Of a DNA stretch of 64,000 bases, positions 8,798-16,756 are shown in pieces. Source of the stretch: Tepidanaerobacteraceae bacterium. GTDB lineage: Bacteria; Bacillota; Thermosediminibacteria; Thermosediminibacterales; Tepidanaerobacteraceae. How positions within the stretch are numbered: the stretch's first letter is position 1; each line of letters starts with the position of its first letter. A model generated the notes under the pieces. The model was not told where the DNA came from, searched no databases, and saw only the letters and a list, made by a program, of their open reading frames with translations. The stretch covers positions 1-64,000 of the forward strand of contig JANLFP010000010.1 in assembly GCA_024655905.1 (NCBI GenBank), given 5' to 3'. The position numbers and the translations under genes are program-made.

Positions 8798-10708
8798 TCA
8801 TTCTAGAATCTCCCTGCCGGTATAAAGTTCATAGTATCTACCTTTTTGTTCAAGCAGCTCTTCATGGCTGCCCCGCTCTATGATTTCCCCGTTCTCTATC
8901 ACCAGTATTGCATCGGCGTTGCGAACAGTGGATAATCTGTGGGCTATCACAAATACGGTCCTTTCTTTCATCAGAGCTGCCATGCCTTTTTCAACCAGGC
9001 GCTCGGTACGTGTATCGATAGAACTGGTCGCTTCATCTAAAATCATTACCGGAGGTGAAGCAACATAGGCCCGCGCGACGGCAATCAGTTGCCTTTGCCC
9101 CTGCGACAGGTTTGCGCCGTCTTTGCTTATGACAGTATGGTACCCCTGTGGAAGGCGCATTATGAATGAATCTGCGCCTACCGCTTTTGCGGCATTTATA
9201 CACTCCTCGTCCGTGGCATTGAGATTTCCATAGCGTATATTATCCAAAACTGTACCTGTGAAAAGGTGCGTATCCTGCAGGACCATGCCGAGAGAACGCC
9301 GCAGGCTTTCTTTTTTTATTCTCTTTATGTCTATGCCATCAAAGGTTATAAGGCCCTCTTTAATATCGTAAAATCTGTTTAACAAATTCGTGATAGTCGT
9401 TTTGCCTGCGCCCGTTGACCCTACAAAGGCGATCATCTGGCCAGGTTTTGCATACAGGGAAACGTTCTTCAGGACGAGTTTCTTATTGTCATAGGAAAAT
9501 GTGACATTATAAAAACGGACATCCCCTCTCAGCGGCTCAAGACGGGCTTTCCCATCCGGTTCTATTATGCGCCAGGCCTTTATACCGGTTTTCACGTCGC
9601 CTGGCACTTCTGAAAAAGTGCCATCCTCATTTTTTTCAACAGATACGAGCGTGACATTCCCCCCATCAACCTCCGGCTTTTGGTCCATGACATTAAATAT
9701 TCTTTCAGCGCCGGCCATTGCCGCAAGAATATTGTTTATCTGATTTGTAATCTGATTGATCGGCTGGCCAATCTGGCGAGAATACTGCAAAAATGCGGCA
9801 AGGGAACCAATATCGAATGAACCTTTCAGCGTAAGTATGCCGCCCATAACGGCAATTGCAGCATAACAAATGTTGTTGAGATTTACCATAACCGGCATGA
9901 TTATGCCCGCCAGAAAATTTGCCTTTGTGGCTACTTGGCGAAAACTTTCATTTATTTTATAAAATGATTCCTTTGCAGCTTCTTCATGATTAAACACCTT
10001 AACTTCCTTCAGACCGCCTATGATTTCCTCGATATAACCGTTAAGCTCACCCAGGATCTTTTGCTGATTTTGAAAATAACCGCGGCTTTTCTTGCCTATT
10101 TTTGTGCTTATAAAAATCATAAGAGCAAGCACAAGTGCGGTAATGGAAAACAGTGCCGGACTGAGCATGATCATTACCGCAATAGATCCGAAAAACATTA
10201 AAATGCTGGAGAACAATTGTGTAAGGCTTTGCTCAAGCATCATCTGTACATTGTCGATATCATTGGTGTAAAGGCTCATGAGTTCACCATGCGTATGTGT
10301 GTCAAAATATTCCAGAGGCAGCTCCTGCATTTTATCGAACAGTTCCGAGCGCAGAATATTGATTGTTTTCTGCGCCACTCTTATAGTAAACCTCGTCTGA
10401 ATATAAGCGGCGCATACCCCCACAAGATAAAGAACGCCCAGGCACAATAACGCGAAAGCCAACCCCCGCAAATTTCCGGGCAGAATATATTCATTTATCA
10501 AAGGCTTAAGAAAATATGAACCCGCAAGCATGCTGCCTGAACTTGTCAAAAGTGCGGCTACGACTATCGCTATCTGCAATTTGCTGTAGCGAAGATAAGC
10601 TAAAATCCGGGCCATCGTAGTTTTAATGTCTCTGGGCTTTTCAAAGCTGATTGGCATGCTCCCTGGGCCCCTCATGGGGCTGCGAGCGTCTTTTCTGTTT
10701 TCTGCCAT
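8798..10708 (-). CDS. heterodimeric ABC exporter subunit with consensus ATP site
   Basis: A fused membrane-ATPase half-transporter of 636 residues, like the YheH/BmrD group of multidrug exporters. Six transmembrane helices occupy roughly residues 45-330, and the ATPase follows from about 390. Walker A is GSTGAGKTTI, the signature LSQGQRQ and Walker B VMILDEATSS with the catalytic Glu intact. A charged insert of about 45 residues sits between the two domains. It begins exactly where the partner gene ends and is controlled with it by the MarR gene upstream. The exported compound cannot be read from sequence. Confidence 0.85.
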   Translation of the reverse strand: MAENRKDARSPMRGPGSMPISFEKPRDIKTTMARILAYLRYSKLQIAIVVAALLTSSGSMLAGSYFLKPLINEYILPGNLRGLAFALLCLGVLYLVGVCAAYIQTRFTIRVAQKTINILRSELFDKMQELPLEYFDTHTHGELMSLYTNDIDNVQMMLEQSLTQLFSSILMFFGSIAVMIMLSPALFSITALVLALMIFISTKIGKKSRGYFQNQQKILGELNGYIEEIIGGLKEVKVFNHEEAAKESFYKINESFRQVATKANFLAGIIMPVMVNLNNICYAAIAVMGGILTLKGSFDIGSLAAFLQYSRQIGQPINQITNQINNILAAMAGAERIFNVMDQKPEVDGGNVTLVSVEKNEDGTFSEVPGDVKTGIKAWRIIEPDGKARLEPLRGDVRFYNVTFSYDNKKLVLKNVSLYAKPGQMIAFVGSTGAGKTTITNLLNRFYDIKEGLITFDGIDIKRIKKESLRRSLGMVLQDTHLFTGTVLDNIRYGNLNATDEECINAAKAVGADSFIMRLPQGYHTVISKDGANLSQGQRQLIAVARAYVASPPVMILDEATSSIDTRTERLVEKGMAALMKERTVFVIAHRLSTVRNADAILVIENGEIIERGSHEELLEQKGRYYELYTGREILE

Positions 10709-12453
10709 TATATAACCAGCCCTTCCTGTTGAGAATTACAAATTTCCCTGTACAGTCTGTTGTTTTCAAACAACTCATCATGCTTACCTATACCGACCAC
10801 CCTGCCGTCATCCAGCACCACTATTTTGTCCGCGTTTTTCACGGAACTGATTCGCTGTGTGATAATCAGCACTGTTGTATCCTTCAGGTTTTCAGAAAAG
10901 GATTTCCTGATTCTGGCTTCGGTCGCAGTGTCAATTGCGCTGGTGCTATCGTCCAGTATCAATATCGGCGGCTTTTTGAGCAGAGCCCTTGCGATACAAA
11001 GCCTCTGTTTCTGCCCTCCGGAAACATTGACTCCTCCCTGGCCGAGCCTGGTGTCATAACCATCCGGAAAGCTGATAATGAAATCGTGCGCTTGAGCATA
11101 GCTTGCAGCTTTTTCAATATCCTCCTGGGTTGCATTTTCGTTGCCCCACATCAAATTTTCTCGTATTGTTCCGGAAAATAGCACATTTTTCTGCAAAACC
11201 ATTCCGATACCGTCTCGCAACTGTTTAAGACTATATTCGCGCACATCAATACCGTCAATTAAAACCTGCCCTTTTGTAACATCATATAGCCGCGGAATAA
11301 GGCTGACAAGAGTGGTTTTGCCCGAACCCGTTCCCCCCACAATCGCCACATATTCGCCCGGCTCGATACTGAAATTGATATCGGAGAGAACATTCCTTCC
11401 TCCTTCTGCATATTTAAAATCAACATGCCTGAATTCGATTTTTCCCTTGCGCACCAGAGGGGAATTTATCTCTCTTTTATGATCTGTATCATCATTGTCC
11501 GTTATGTCGATTTTCGTGTTGACCACCTCCAGAATCCTTTTGGCACAGGCTTCGGCACGGGCAAACAGTATAAATATCATGGAAAAAATCATTATACTCA
11601 TCAGAATATGCATCAGATAACTGATAAAACTGATAAGAGAGCCTGCACCCATCTCATGCCCGGCTACCATCCTGCCACCGAACCAGATCACAATTAAAGT
11701 AGCGCCGTTCAGCACAAACATCATTAATGGCATAATTAAACTTATCAGGTTTCCCGCGTTTATTGCCGCCTCGGTCAAAGCATCGTTAGACTTTTTAAAT
11801 TTCTGCTTCTCATAGCGTTCGCGAACAAAAGCCTTCACAACGCGTATGGCCGTCAGGTTTTCCTGCACAGTGCCGTTAAGGTTGTCTATTTTTTTCTGCA
11901 TTTCGGCAAACTTTTGCTCCGCAGGCCGGAGCACCAAGAATATTCCCGCAATCAGTAGCGAGACTGCAATAAAAATCACTACCGACAACCGGGCATTTAT
12001 GCTCACCGCGAAAAAAATTGCGCATACAAGCATAAGAGGCGCACGCAGCAGCATGCGCAGACACATGAGAAGCGTATTTTGCATCTGCGTCACGTCGCTT
12101 GTAAGTCTCGTGACAAGCGATGCAGTGGAAAACTTATCAATGTTTGAAAAGGAAAATGCCTGCACCCTGTCAAAAAGCGCCCTGCGTAGATTGGCCGCAA
12201 AACCCTGACTTGCTTCTGCAGAAAATCTCATGTTCAAACCGCCGGCCATGATACTGATAGCCGCCAGCAGCACCATAAAAATGCCGTTTTTTACTATAAA
12301 ATATATATCCTTTGAGGGTATGCCTTCATCGACAATTTTGGACATTAACAGCGGTATCATTAATTCGCACACCACATCAACCATTACAAACATCACACAC
12401 AGCATCACATATTTTTTATAATTTCCGATATACGAATATAATTGCTTTATCAC
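10708..12453 (-). CDS. heterodimeric ABC exporter subunit with degenerate ATP site
   Basis: The partner half-transporter, 581 residues, with an N-terminal six-helix membrane domain and C-terminal ATPase. Walker A is GGTGSGKTTL and the signature VSGGQKQ. Walker B reads ILILDDSTSA, with Asp in place of the catalytic Glu. That is the usual mark of the non-hydrolysing site in heterodimeric exporters such as YheI/BmrC. It starts 4 nt from the end of the MarR gene, so regulator and exporter form one transcript. Confidence 0.86.
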   Translation of the reverse strand: MIKQLYSYIGNYKKYVMLCVMFVMVDVVCELMIPLLMSKIVDEGIPSKDIYFIVKNGIFMVLLAAISIMAGGLNMRFSAEASQGFAANLRRALFDRVQAFSFSNIDKFSTASLVTRLTSDVTQMQNTLLMCLRMLLRAPLMLVCAIFFAVSINARLSVVIFIAVSLLIAGIFLVLRPAEQKFAEMQKKIDNLNGTVQENLTAIRVVKAFVRERYEKQKFKKSNDALTEAAINAGNLISLIMPLMMFVLNGATLIVIWFGGRMVAGHEMGAGSLISFISYLMHILMSIMIFSMIFILFARAEACAKRILEVVNTKIDITDNDDTDHKREINSPLVRKGKIEFRHVDFKYAEGGRNVLSDINFSIEPGEYVAIVGGTGSGKTTLVSLIPRLYDVTKGQVLIDGIDVREYSLKQLRDGIGMVLQKNVLFSGTIRENLMWGNENATQEDIEKAASYAQAHDFIISFPDGYDTRLGQGGVNVSGGQKQRLCIARALLKKPPILILDDSTSAIDTATEARIRKSFSENLKDTTVLIITQRISSVKNADKIVVLDDGRVVGIGKHDELFENNRLYREICNSQQEGLVI

Positions 12454-12456
12454 CTT

Positions 12457-12933
12457 TTATTCTCTCCTTTTCAATTGGGCAGGAGGTTGTACCCCCATTG
12501 ATTCCAGGTTGTAAATCATGCGGATATAAAACTTTTTTAACTGTTCCCGTTCTTCGTCGGAAAAACCGTTAAAAATATTTCTATCAATCTCATAAAATGT
12601 GTTTTCGCATTCCTCAAGCAGTTGCAGCCCTTTGTCAGTGAGTGTTATGAGATTTCTGCGCAAATCGTTCTCATCGACGATTTTGCGCACCAAACCGGCC
12701 TTCTCCATCCGTTTGAGAGATATGGCTACAGTCGGTGGACTTATTCCAAGCATCTGAGCAATGTCCTTCTGTGAAGCAGCCATATTTCTCACTTCATATT
12801 TCAGGGAAAACAATATCGCCGGATGACTGGCCTCACTCAGGCCGCGCCTCGCGAACTCAGACTTTATGCAGTTGTGATGCATTCGCTCAAAAGTACGAAA
12901 CAGCCATTCAAGAGCATTGGGATCATATTCCAC
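12457..12933 (-). CDS. MarR-family transcriptional repressor
   Basis: A winged-helix regulator of 158 residues. The recognition region reads QKDIAQMLGISPPTVAISLKRMEKAGLVRK (about 56-85), followed by the wing DENDLRRNLITLTDKG. It is first in the operon with the two exporter genes. This is the common arrangement in which a ligand, often the exported drug, lifts repression. A palindrome over the transcription start (12967-12987) fits autorepression. A GGGGGGAGG ribosome site precedes ATG. Confidence 0.88.
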   Translation of the reverse strand: MEYDPNALEWLFRTFERMHHNCIKSEFARRGLSEASHPAILFSLKYEVRNMAASQKDIAQMLGISPPTVAISLKRMEKAGLVRKIVDENDLRRNLITLTDKGLQLLEECENTFYEIDRNIFNGFSDEEREQLKKFYIRMIYNLESMGVQPPAQLKRRE

Positions 12934-12966
12934 ATCGTTTCCTCCCCCCCATTTTCGTTTGCTGTC

Positions 12967-12987
12967 TAATTATTTGTCGACTAACTA
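12967..12987. promoter_or_regulatory. candidate MarR operator
   Basis: An imperfect 21-nt palindrome with TAATTA on the left and TAACTA on the right, around GTC. It lies just downstream of the -10 of the marR promoter, where a bound dimer would block the start site. Size and AT-rich arms match MarR-family operators. The assignment is by position only. Confidence 0.45.
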
Positions 12988-12994
12988 TTTTCGT

Positions 12995-13023
12995 ATTCTA
13001 TAGTATTTTGTTCATGTTGTCAA
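12995..13023 (-). promoter_or_regulatory. sigma-A promoter of the marR-ABC operon
   Basis: On the minus strand TTGACA (13018-13023) and TAGAAT (12995-13000) are separated by exactly 17 nt. The transcript would start near 12988, about 55 nt before the marR ATG. The candidate operator covers that start. Confidence 0.7.
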
Positions 13024-13083
13024 TAGAACGAAAATGGTTTTTCATTCATTTTGCTCGGATTATCAAGAACAGTGCAAATGCGC

Positions 13084-13113
13084 TTGTTAATAACGGTTTT
13101 TTTATGGTATAAT
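13084..13113 (+). promoter_or_regulatory. promoter of the RMD1/YagE-family gene
   Basis: TTGTTA (13084-13089) and a perfect TATAAT (13108-13113) are separated by 18 nt. The message would begin about 18 nt before the ATG at 13138, with TCGGAGG between. It is divergent from the marR promoter about 60 nt away. Confidence 0.6.
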
Positions 13114-13137
13114 TTTCATGTCGGAGGATTGATAACA

Positions 13138-13956
13138 ATGGCTGAAATATACTTTAAAGCGGTTTCTCTTTGCAATGAGCTGAACCTAAATCATCTCGGC
13201 AAACATTTTGGATTCAACAAAAAGTATCAGTGGGATGAGCCTTTATACTTGACATCCCAGCAATTAGACGGCATAATAAGGTTTCCGAATGATAAGTCGG
13301 TATATATATTTTCTTTCGGTTCCATAGTCTTTCTGAATTTTGCACATCATGAGATGTCAGACTTCATCGATTATCTAAAAAAAATTGAAAAAGACCTTTC
13401 AAATACAACTCTGGATTATTTTGACGATTACAACCTCGAAATTAACCCCAACGAGGATTTTTCAATCAATTATGACCGTATGATGCTTCCCGAACTGAAG
13501 TCATTTCATTCAGATATAATTTCAACTGTCCTTGCCAAATCCACAGCTTTGGATAAAATAGAAGATGGAATAAATAAGCTTTTAGACGACATTGAAGATA
13601 TGATTCATTTCCTCGAAGAAGGGCATCTGAACATTTCCGATGAAAGACTGGCCAAGGTATCGGGTAAAATACTCGGTTTTAAATATAACACTATATCGTA
13701 TGTAATGCTTCTGGACAAACCCAACATAACATGGATAAATGAAGAAAGCCAAAATCTTTACAACGAGCTTGAAAAGCTGTTCGAGCTGAGGGACAGGTAT
13801 GAAAAAATCCGTCATAAAACGGAAACGCTGCTCGATATCACCGAAGTCTTTACAGGCCTTGTACATGCAAAAAGAGGCACCCGCCTGGAATGGATGGTCA
13901 TAATTCTAATTTTCGCAGAAATCCTCTTATCAATAATTATGTATATATGGAAATAA
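13138..13956 (+). CDS. RMD1/YagE (DUF155) family membrane-anchored protein
   Basis: A 272-residue protein. The region SDIISTVLAKSTALDKIEDGINKLLDDIEDMI and the C-terminal GTRLEWMVIILIFAEILLSIIMYIW match the conserved block and single C-terminal transmembrane helix of the DUF155 family. Yeast members act in meiosis or mitochondrial translation; the bacterial role is unknown. I chose ATG at 13138 because CGGAGG lies 9 nt upstream; the frame stays open further upstream but without a ribosome site. Phosphomannomutase follows after 55 nt on the same strand. Confidence 0.75.
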   Translation: MAEIYFKAVSLCNELNLNHLGKHFGFNKKYQWDEPLYLTSQQLDGIIRFPNDKSVYIFSFGSIVFLNFAHHEMSDFIDYLKKIEKDLSNTTLDYFDDYNLEINPNEDFSINYDRMMLPELKSFHSDIISTVLAKSTALDKIEDGINKLLDDIEDMIHFLEEGHLNISDERLAKVSGKILGFKYNTISYVMLLDKPNITWINEESQNLYNELEKLFELRDRYEKIRHKTETLLDITEVFTGLVHAKRGTRLEWMVIILIFAEILLSIIMYIWK

Positions 13957-14011
13957 TATTTAACAATAATAGAATAATGGATGCTACAATAAAATTTGCG
14001 GAGGTGTCTTT

Positions 14012-15367
14012 ATGAACTTAAATCCCAATATATTCAGGCAGTATGATATAAGAGGCATCGTGGAACGCGATTTGGATGAAGAAATCTCCAACACTCTGGG
14101 CAGGGCTTTTGGGAGCTTTGCCATTAGAAACGGCGATAAAAAAGTTGTGGTTGGCAGCGACAATCGCTCCTCTTCTCCTTCTTTAAAAAAATCCCTCATA
14201 GACGGTCTTTTATCTACCGGCTGCGATGTAATTGATATAGGTACTGTAATTACGCCAATTTTTTATTTCTCCAGGATTTTCTACAATATCAATCCCGGCG
14301 TTATGGTCACCGCCAGCCACAATCCGCCGGAATTCAACGGCTTTAAGGTGGGTTTTGGGCCCGGAACCATATACGGCGAAGAAATACAGCATCTGCGCTG
14401 GATGATGGAAAAGGGCGACTTTGTCACGGGAAACGGAAATTTATCATATTTGAACCCCACCGAAGATTACATAAACATGATATGCGAAAAGATACGGCTT
14501 GATAAAAAACTGCGGGTGGGTGTAGACTGCGGAAACGGCACCGCATCCTTTTTTGCTGAAAAACTTTTAAGGCGTCTTGGCGTCGAAGTATATCCCTTAT
14601 ACTGCGATTCCGATCCATCTTTCCCCAATCATTTCCCAGATCCGGTAAAACCCGAAAATCTCAGGGATTTAAGGGATCTGGTTTTAAAAGAGAACCTTGA
14701 TCTGGGCATCGGCTTCGACGGAGACGGTGACCGCATCGGCGTTGTGGACGACAGCGGGAATATCATATTCGGCGATATGCTGATGATCCTGTTCTGGAGG
14801 GAAATCCTGCCGAAACATCCCGGCACCACAGCCATTATAGAGGTGAAGTGCTCCCAAGCCCTTTTTGAAGAAATTCAAAAGCTGGGCGGAAAGCCCATGT
14901 TTTACAAAACTGGCCATTCTCTCATAAAGGCAAAGATGCGGGAGATCGGTGCGGTGTTCACCGGCGAGATGTCGGGCCACATGTTCTTTGCGGACGAGTA
15001 CTACGGCTATGACGATGCGCTTTATGCCGCCGCGCGGCTGCTCAGAATCCTGTCAAAAACATCACGCAAGCTCTCGGAGCTTTTGTCCGACGTTCCCCGC
15101 TATTACTCGACGCCGGAACTTCGGGTACACTGCCCCGATGAGGAAAAATTCAAGAAGGTCGAAGAAGTGAAGGAGTATTTCAGGGATAAATATCCCATGA
15201 TTGAAGTAGACGGAGCCCGGGTGCTCTTCCCCGAAGGCTGGGGACTTGTGCGAAGCTCCAATACCGGCCCGGAACTCATCGTGCGGTGCGAAGCCAAAAC
15301 TTTTGAAGGGTTGGAGAAAATAAAGGCTGAAATGCAGAATGCATTGAAACCTCTAAAGCTTTTTTAA
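14012..15367 (+). CDS. manB: phosphomannomutase/phosphoglucomutase
   Basis: An alpha-D-phosphohexomutase of 451 residues that interconverts hexose 6- and 1-phosphates for sugar-nucleotide supply. The catalytic phosphoserine loop TASHNPPEFNG has Ser102. The magnesium loop is FDGDGDRIGVVD, the sugar-specificity loop GEMSGHMFF and the C-terminal phosphate site RSSNTGPELIVRCEA. The order and spacing are those of bacterial PMM/PGM (AlgC/ManB type). GGAGGTG precedes ATG. A strong terminator follows at 15427. Its product could feed envelope polymer synthesis at the right end of the window, but they are not linked. Confidence 0.9.
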   Translation: MNLNPNIFRQYDIRGIVERDLDEEISNTLGRAFGSFAIRNGDKKVVVGSDNRSSSPSLKKSLIDGLLSTGCDVIDIGTVITPIFYFSRIFYNINPGVMVTASHNPPEFNGFKVGFGPGTIYGEEIQHLRWMMEKGDFVTGNGNLSYLNPTEDYINMICEKIRLDKKLRVGVDCGNGTASFFAEKLLRRLGVEVYPLYCDSDPSFPNHFPDPVKPENLRDLRDLVLKENLDLGIGFDGDGDRIGVVDDSGNIIFGDMLMILFWREILPKHPGTTAIIEVKCSQALFEEIQKLGGKPMFYKTGHSLIKAKMREIGAVFTGEMSGHMFFADEYYGYDDALYAAARLLRILSKTSRKLSELLSDVPRYYSTPELRVHCPDEEKFKKVEEVKEYFRDKYPMIEVDGARVLFPEGWGLVRSSNTGPELIVRCEAKTFEGLEKIKAEMQNALKPLKLF

Positions 15368-15426
15368 TCCTCAATCACTTTCCAGATTATAAGCGGGCTT
15401 TTCACACAAGCTTGACATAATAAAAT

Positions 15427-15474
15427 CCACCTGCTCTTTCCATTTTTTTGGAAACACAGGTGGCTAATTTTTTA
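15427..15474 (+). terminator. terminator after phosphomannomutase
   Basis: CCACCTG (15427-15433) pairs with CAGGTGG (15457-15463). An inner stem TTTCCA/TGGAAA lies inside, and CTAATTTTTT follows. It ends the plus-strand transcript and faces the tRNA gene on the other strand. Confidence 0.85.
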
Positions 15475-15536
15475 AAAGTATCTAATTAAAACCACTAGAT
15501 TTTTTCGCCTGTGGATGAGTGCTTGTGATTTAAAAT

Positions 15537-15623
15537 TGGTGCCGAAGAGGGGATTCGAACCCCTACAGGCCGTAGCCCACTAGACCCTGAATCTAGCGCG
15601 TCTGCCAATTCCACCACTTCGGC
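15537..15623 (-). tRNA. tRNA-Leu (anticodon CAG)
   Basis: Read on the minus strand: acceptor stem GCCGAAG pairs with CTTCGGC, D-arm GGTGGAATTGGCAGAC, and anticodon stem-loop CTAGA-TTCAGGG-TCTAG giving anticodon CAG. A long variable arm typical of class II leucine tRNAs and the T-arm GGGGTTCGAATCCCC follow. The CCA end is encoded (15537-15539). It decodes CUG codons. Confidence 0.97.
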
Positions 15624-15695
15624 ACTTGCTCGATGCATTATATATATTAGCATATTGTTAAAAATAATTCAAGAGCGCCGTAGATATTTTTTTCA

Positions 15696-16598
15696 TTAAA
15701 CCTTTACATAAAGCCCGATTGTCTCGAATCTTTCCTTTATTTGCATAAGCTTTTGCTGCGGTGGAGCCTGGCGAACGGGCATTTTATATTCTATGCCGAG
15801 CCTGCAGTATTTTTCGCTTATATCGTGAAAAGGAAGCAAATCTATTTCATTTATGCCTTTCAATGTGGAAATAAATTCCACAAGACCATCTACATTTTTT
15901 TGTGTATCTGTTATACCGGGAATCACGGGAAAACGCAATATGACATCCCGGCCTCTCCCCCTGCCCGCCAGCATCCGCAGATTTTCTTTTATCAGGTTGT
16001 TTGAAACTCCGGTGTATTTCCTGTGCTCCTCTTCATCGGCCAGCTTCAGGTCGTATAGGAATACATCCACATAATCTACGACCGACGAAAATATTCTTTC
16101 GGGAGCATAGCCGGATGTGTCCAGTGCGGTGTGAATGTCCCTTTTTTTGCATTCCACAAGCGCTTCTTCCAAGAATTCATGCTGCATCAGCGGTTCTCCA
16201 CCGGAAAAGGTCACTCCGCCGCCTGAATTGTCGTACAGGAGGACATCCTTCTCTATTTCTTTCAACAATTCTTCTACCGTTATCGTTTGGCCCGCATGTC
16301 TCAAAGCCTCTGTGGGGCAGGCTTCGGAACAAAGGCCGCAATTATTGCACCGGCTGCGGTCGATATAGTGAACGCCGTTTTCAAAAGATATCGCGCCAGA
16401 CGGGCAAATACCGGCACAGGTTTTGCACCGCATGCACTTATATTCAAAAAACATAAGCGATTTTTCTTGAGAAATGCCTTCTGGATTGTGGCACCACCAG
16501 CACCTTAGAGGACATCCTTTTAGAAATACCGTTGTCCTTATTCCGGGGCCGTCATGAACGGCGTATCTTTTTATGTCGAAAATCAATCCATTTACCAT
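15696..16598 (-). CDS. hypE: glycyl radical enzyme activase of the HypD-type enzyme
   Basis: A radical SAM enzyme of 300 residues that installs the glycyl radical on its partner. The CX3CX2C cluster motif is GCPLRCWWCHNPEG (Cys29, 33, 36). A ferredoxin insert with two further Cys sets follows: CMRCKTCAGICP and CNNCGLCSEACP (about 55-95). SGGEPLMQ is the SAM-binding GGE motif. It lies 158 nt downstream of the glycyl radical enzyme gene on the same strand, the usual pairing. The symbol follows from the partner assignment. Confidence 0.88.
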   Translation of the reverse strand: MVNGLIFDIKRYAVHDGPGIRTTVFLKGCPLRCWWCHNPEGISQEKSLMFFEYKCMRCKTCAGICPSGAISFENGVHYIDRSRCNNCGLCSEACPTEALRHAGQTITVEELLKEIEKDVLLYDNSGGGVTFSGGEPLMQHEFLEEALVECKKRDIHTALDTSGYAPERIFSSVVDYVDVFLYDLKLADEEEHRKYTGVSNNLIKENLRMLAGRGRGRDVILRFPVIPGITDTQKNVDGLVEFISTLKGINEIDLLPFHDISEKYCRLGIEYKMPVRQAPPQQKLMQIKERFETIGLYVKV

Positions 16599-16756
16599 TT
16601 ATTTGTCCCCATCCTTTTGTACCTTTTTACTTATATAAATTCAATAAAACCGAAGCCCGCCGTTATGGTGGAGGTAGTCTTCTTCTACAAGCTTTCAATT
16701 TTAAACCTGGCAACTCTATCTTTCCCGTTTTAAATCCATAAATCGCAATGTTTAAA

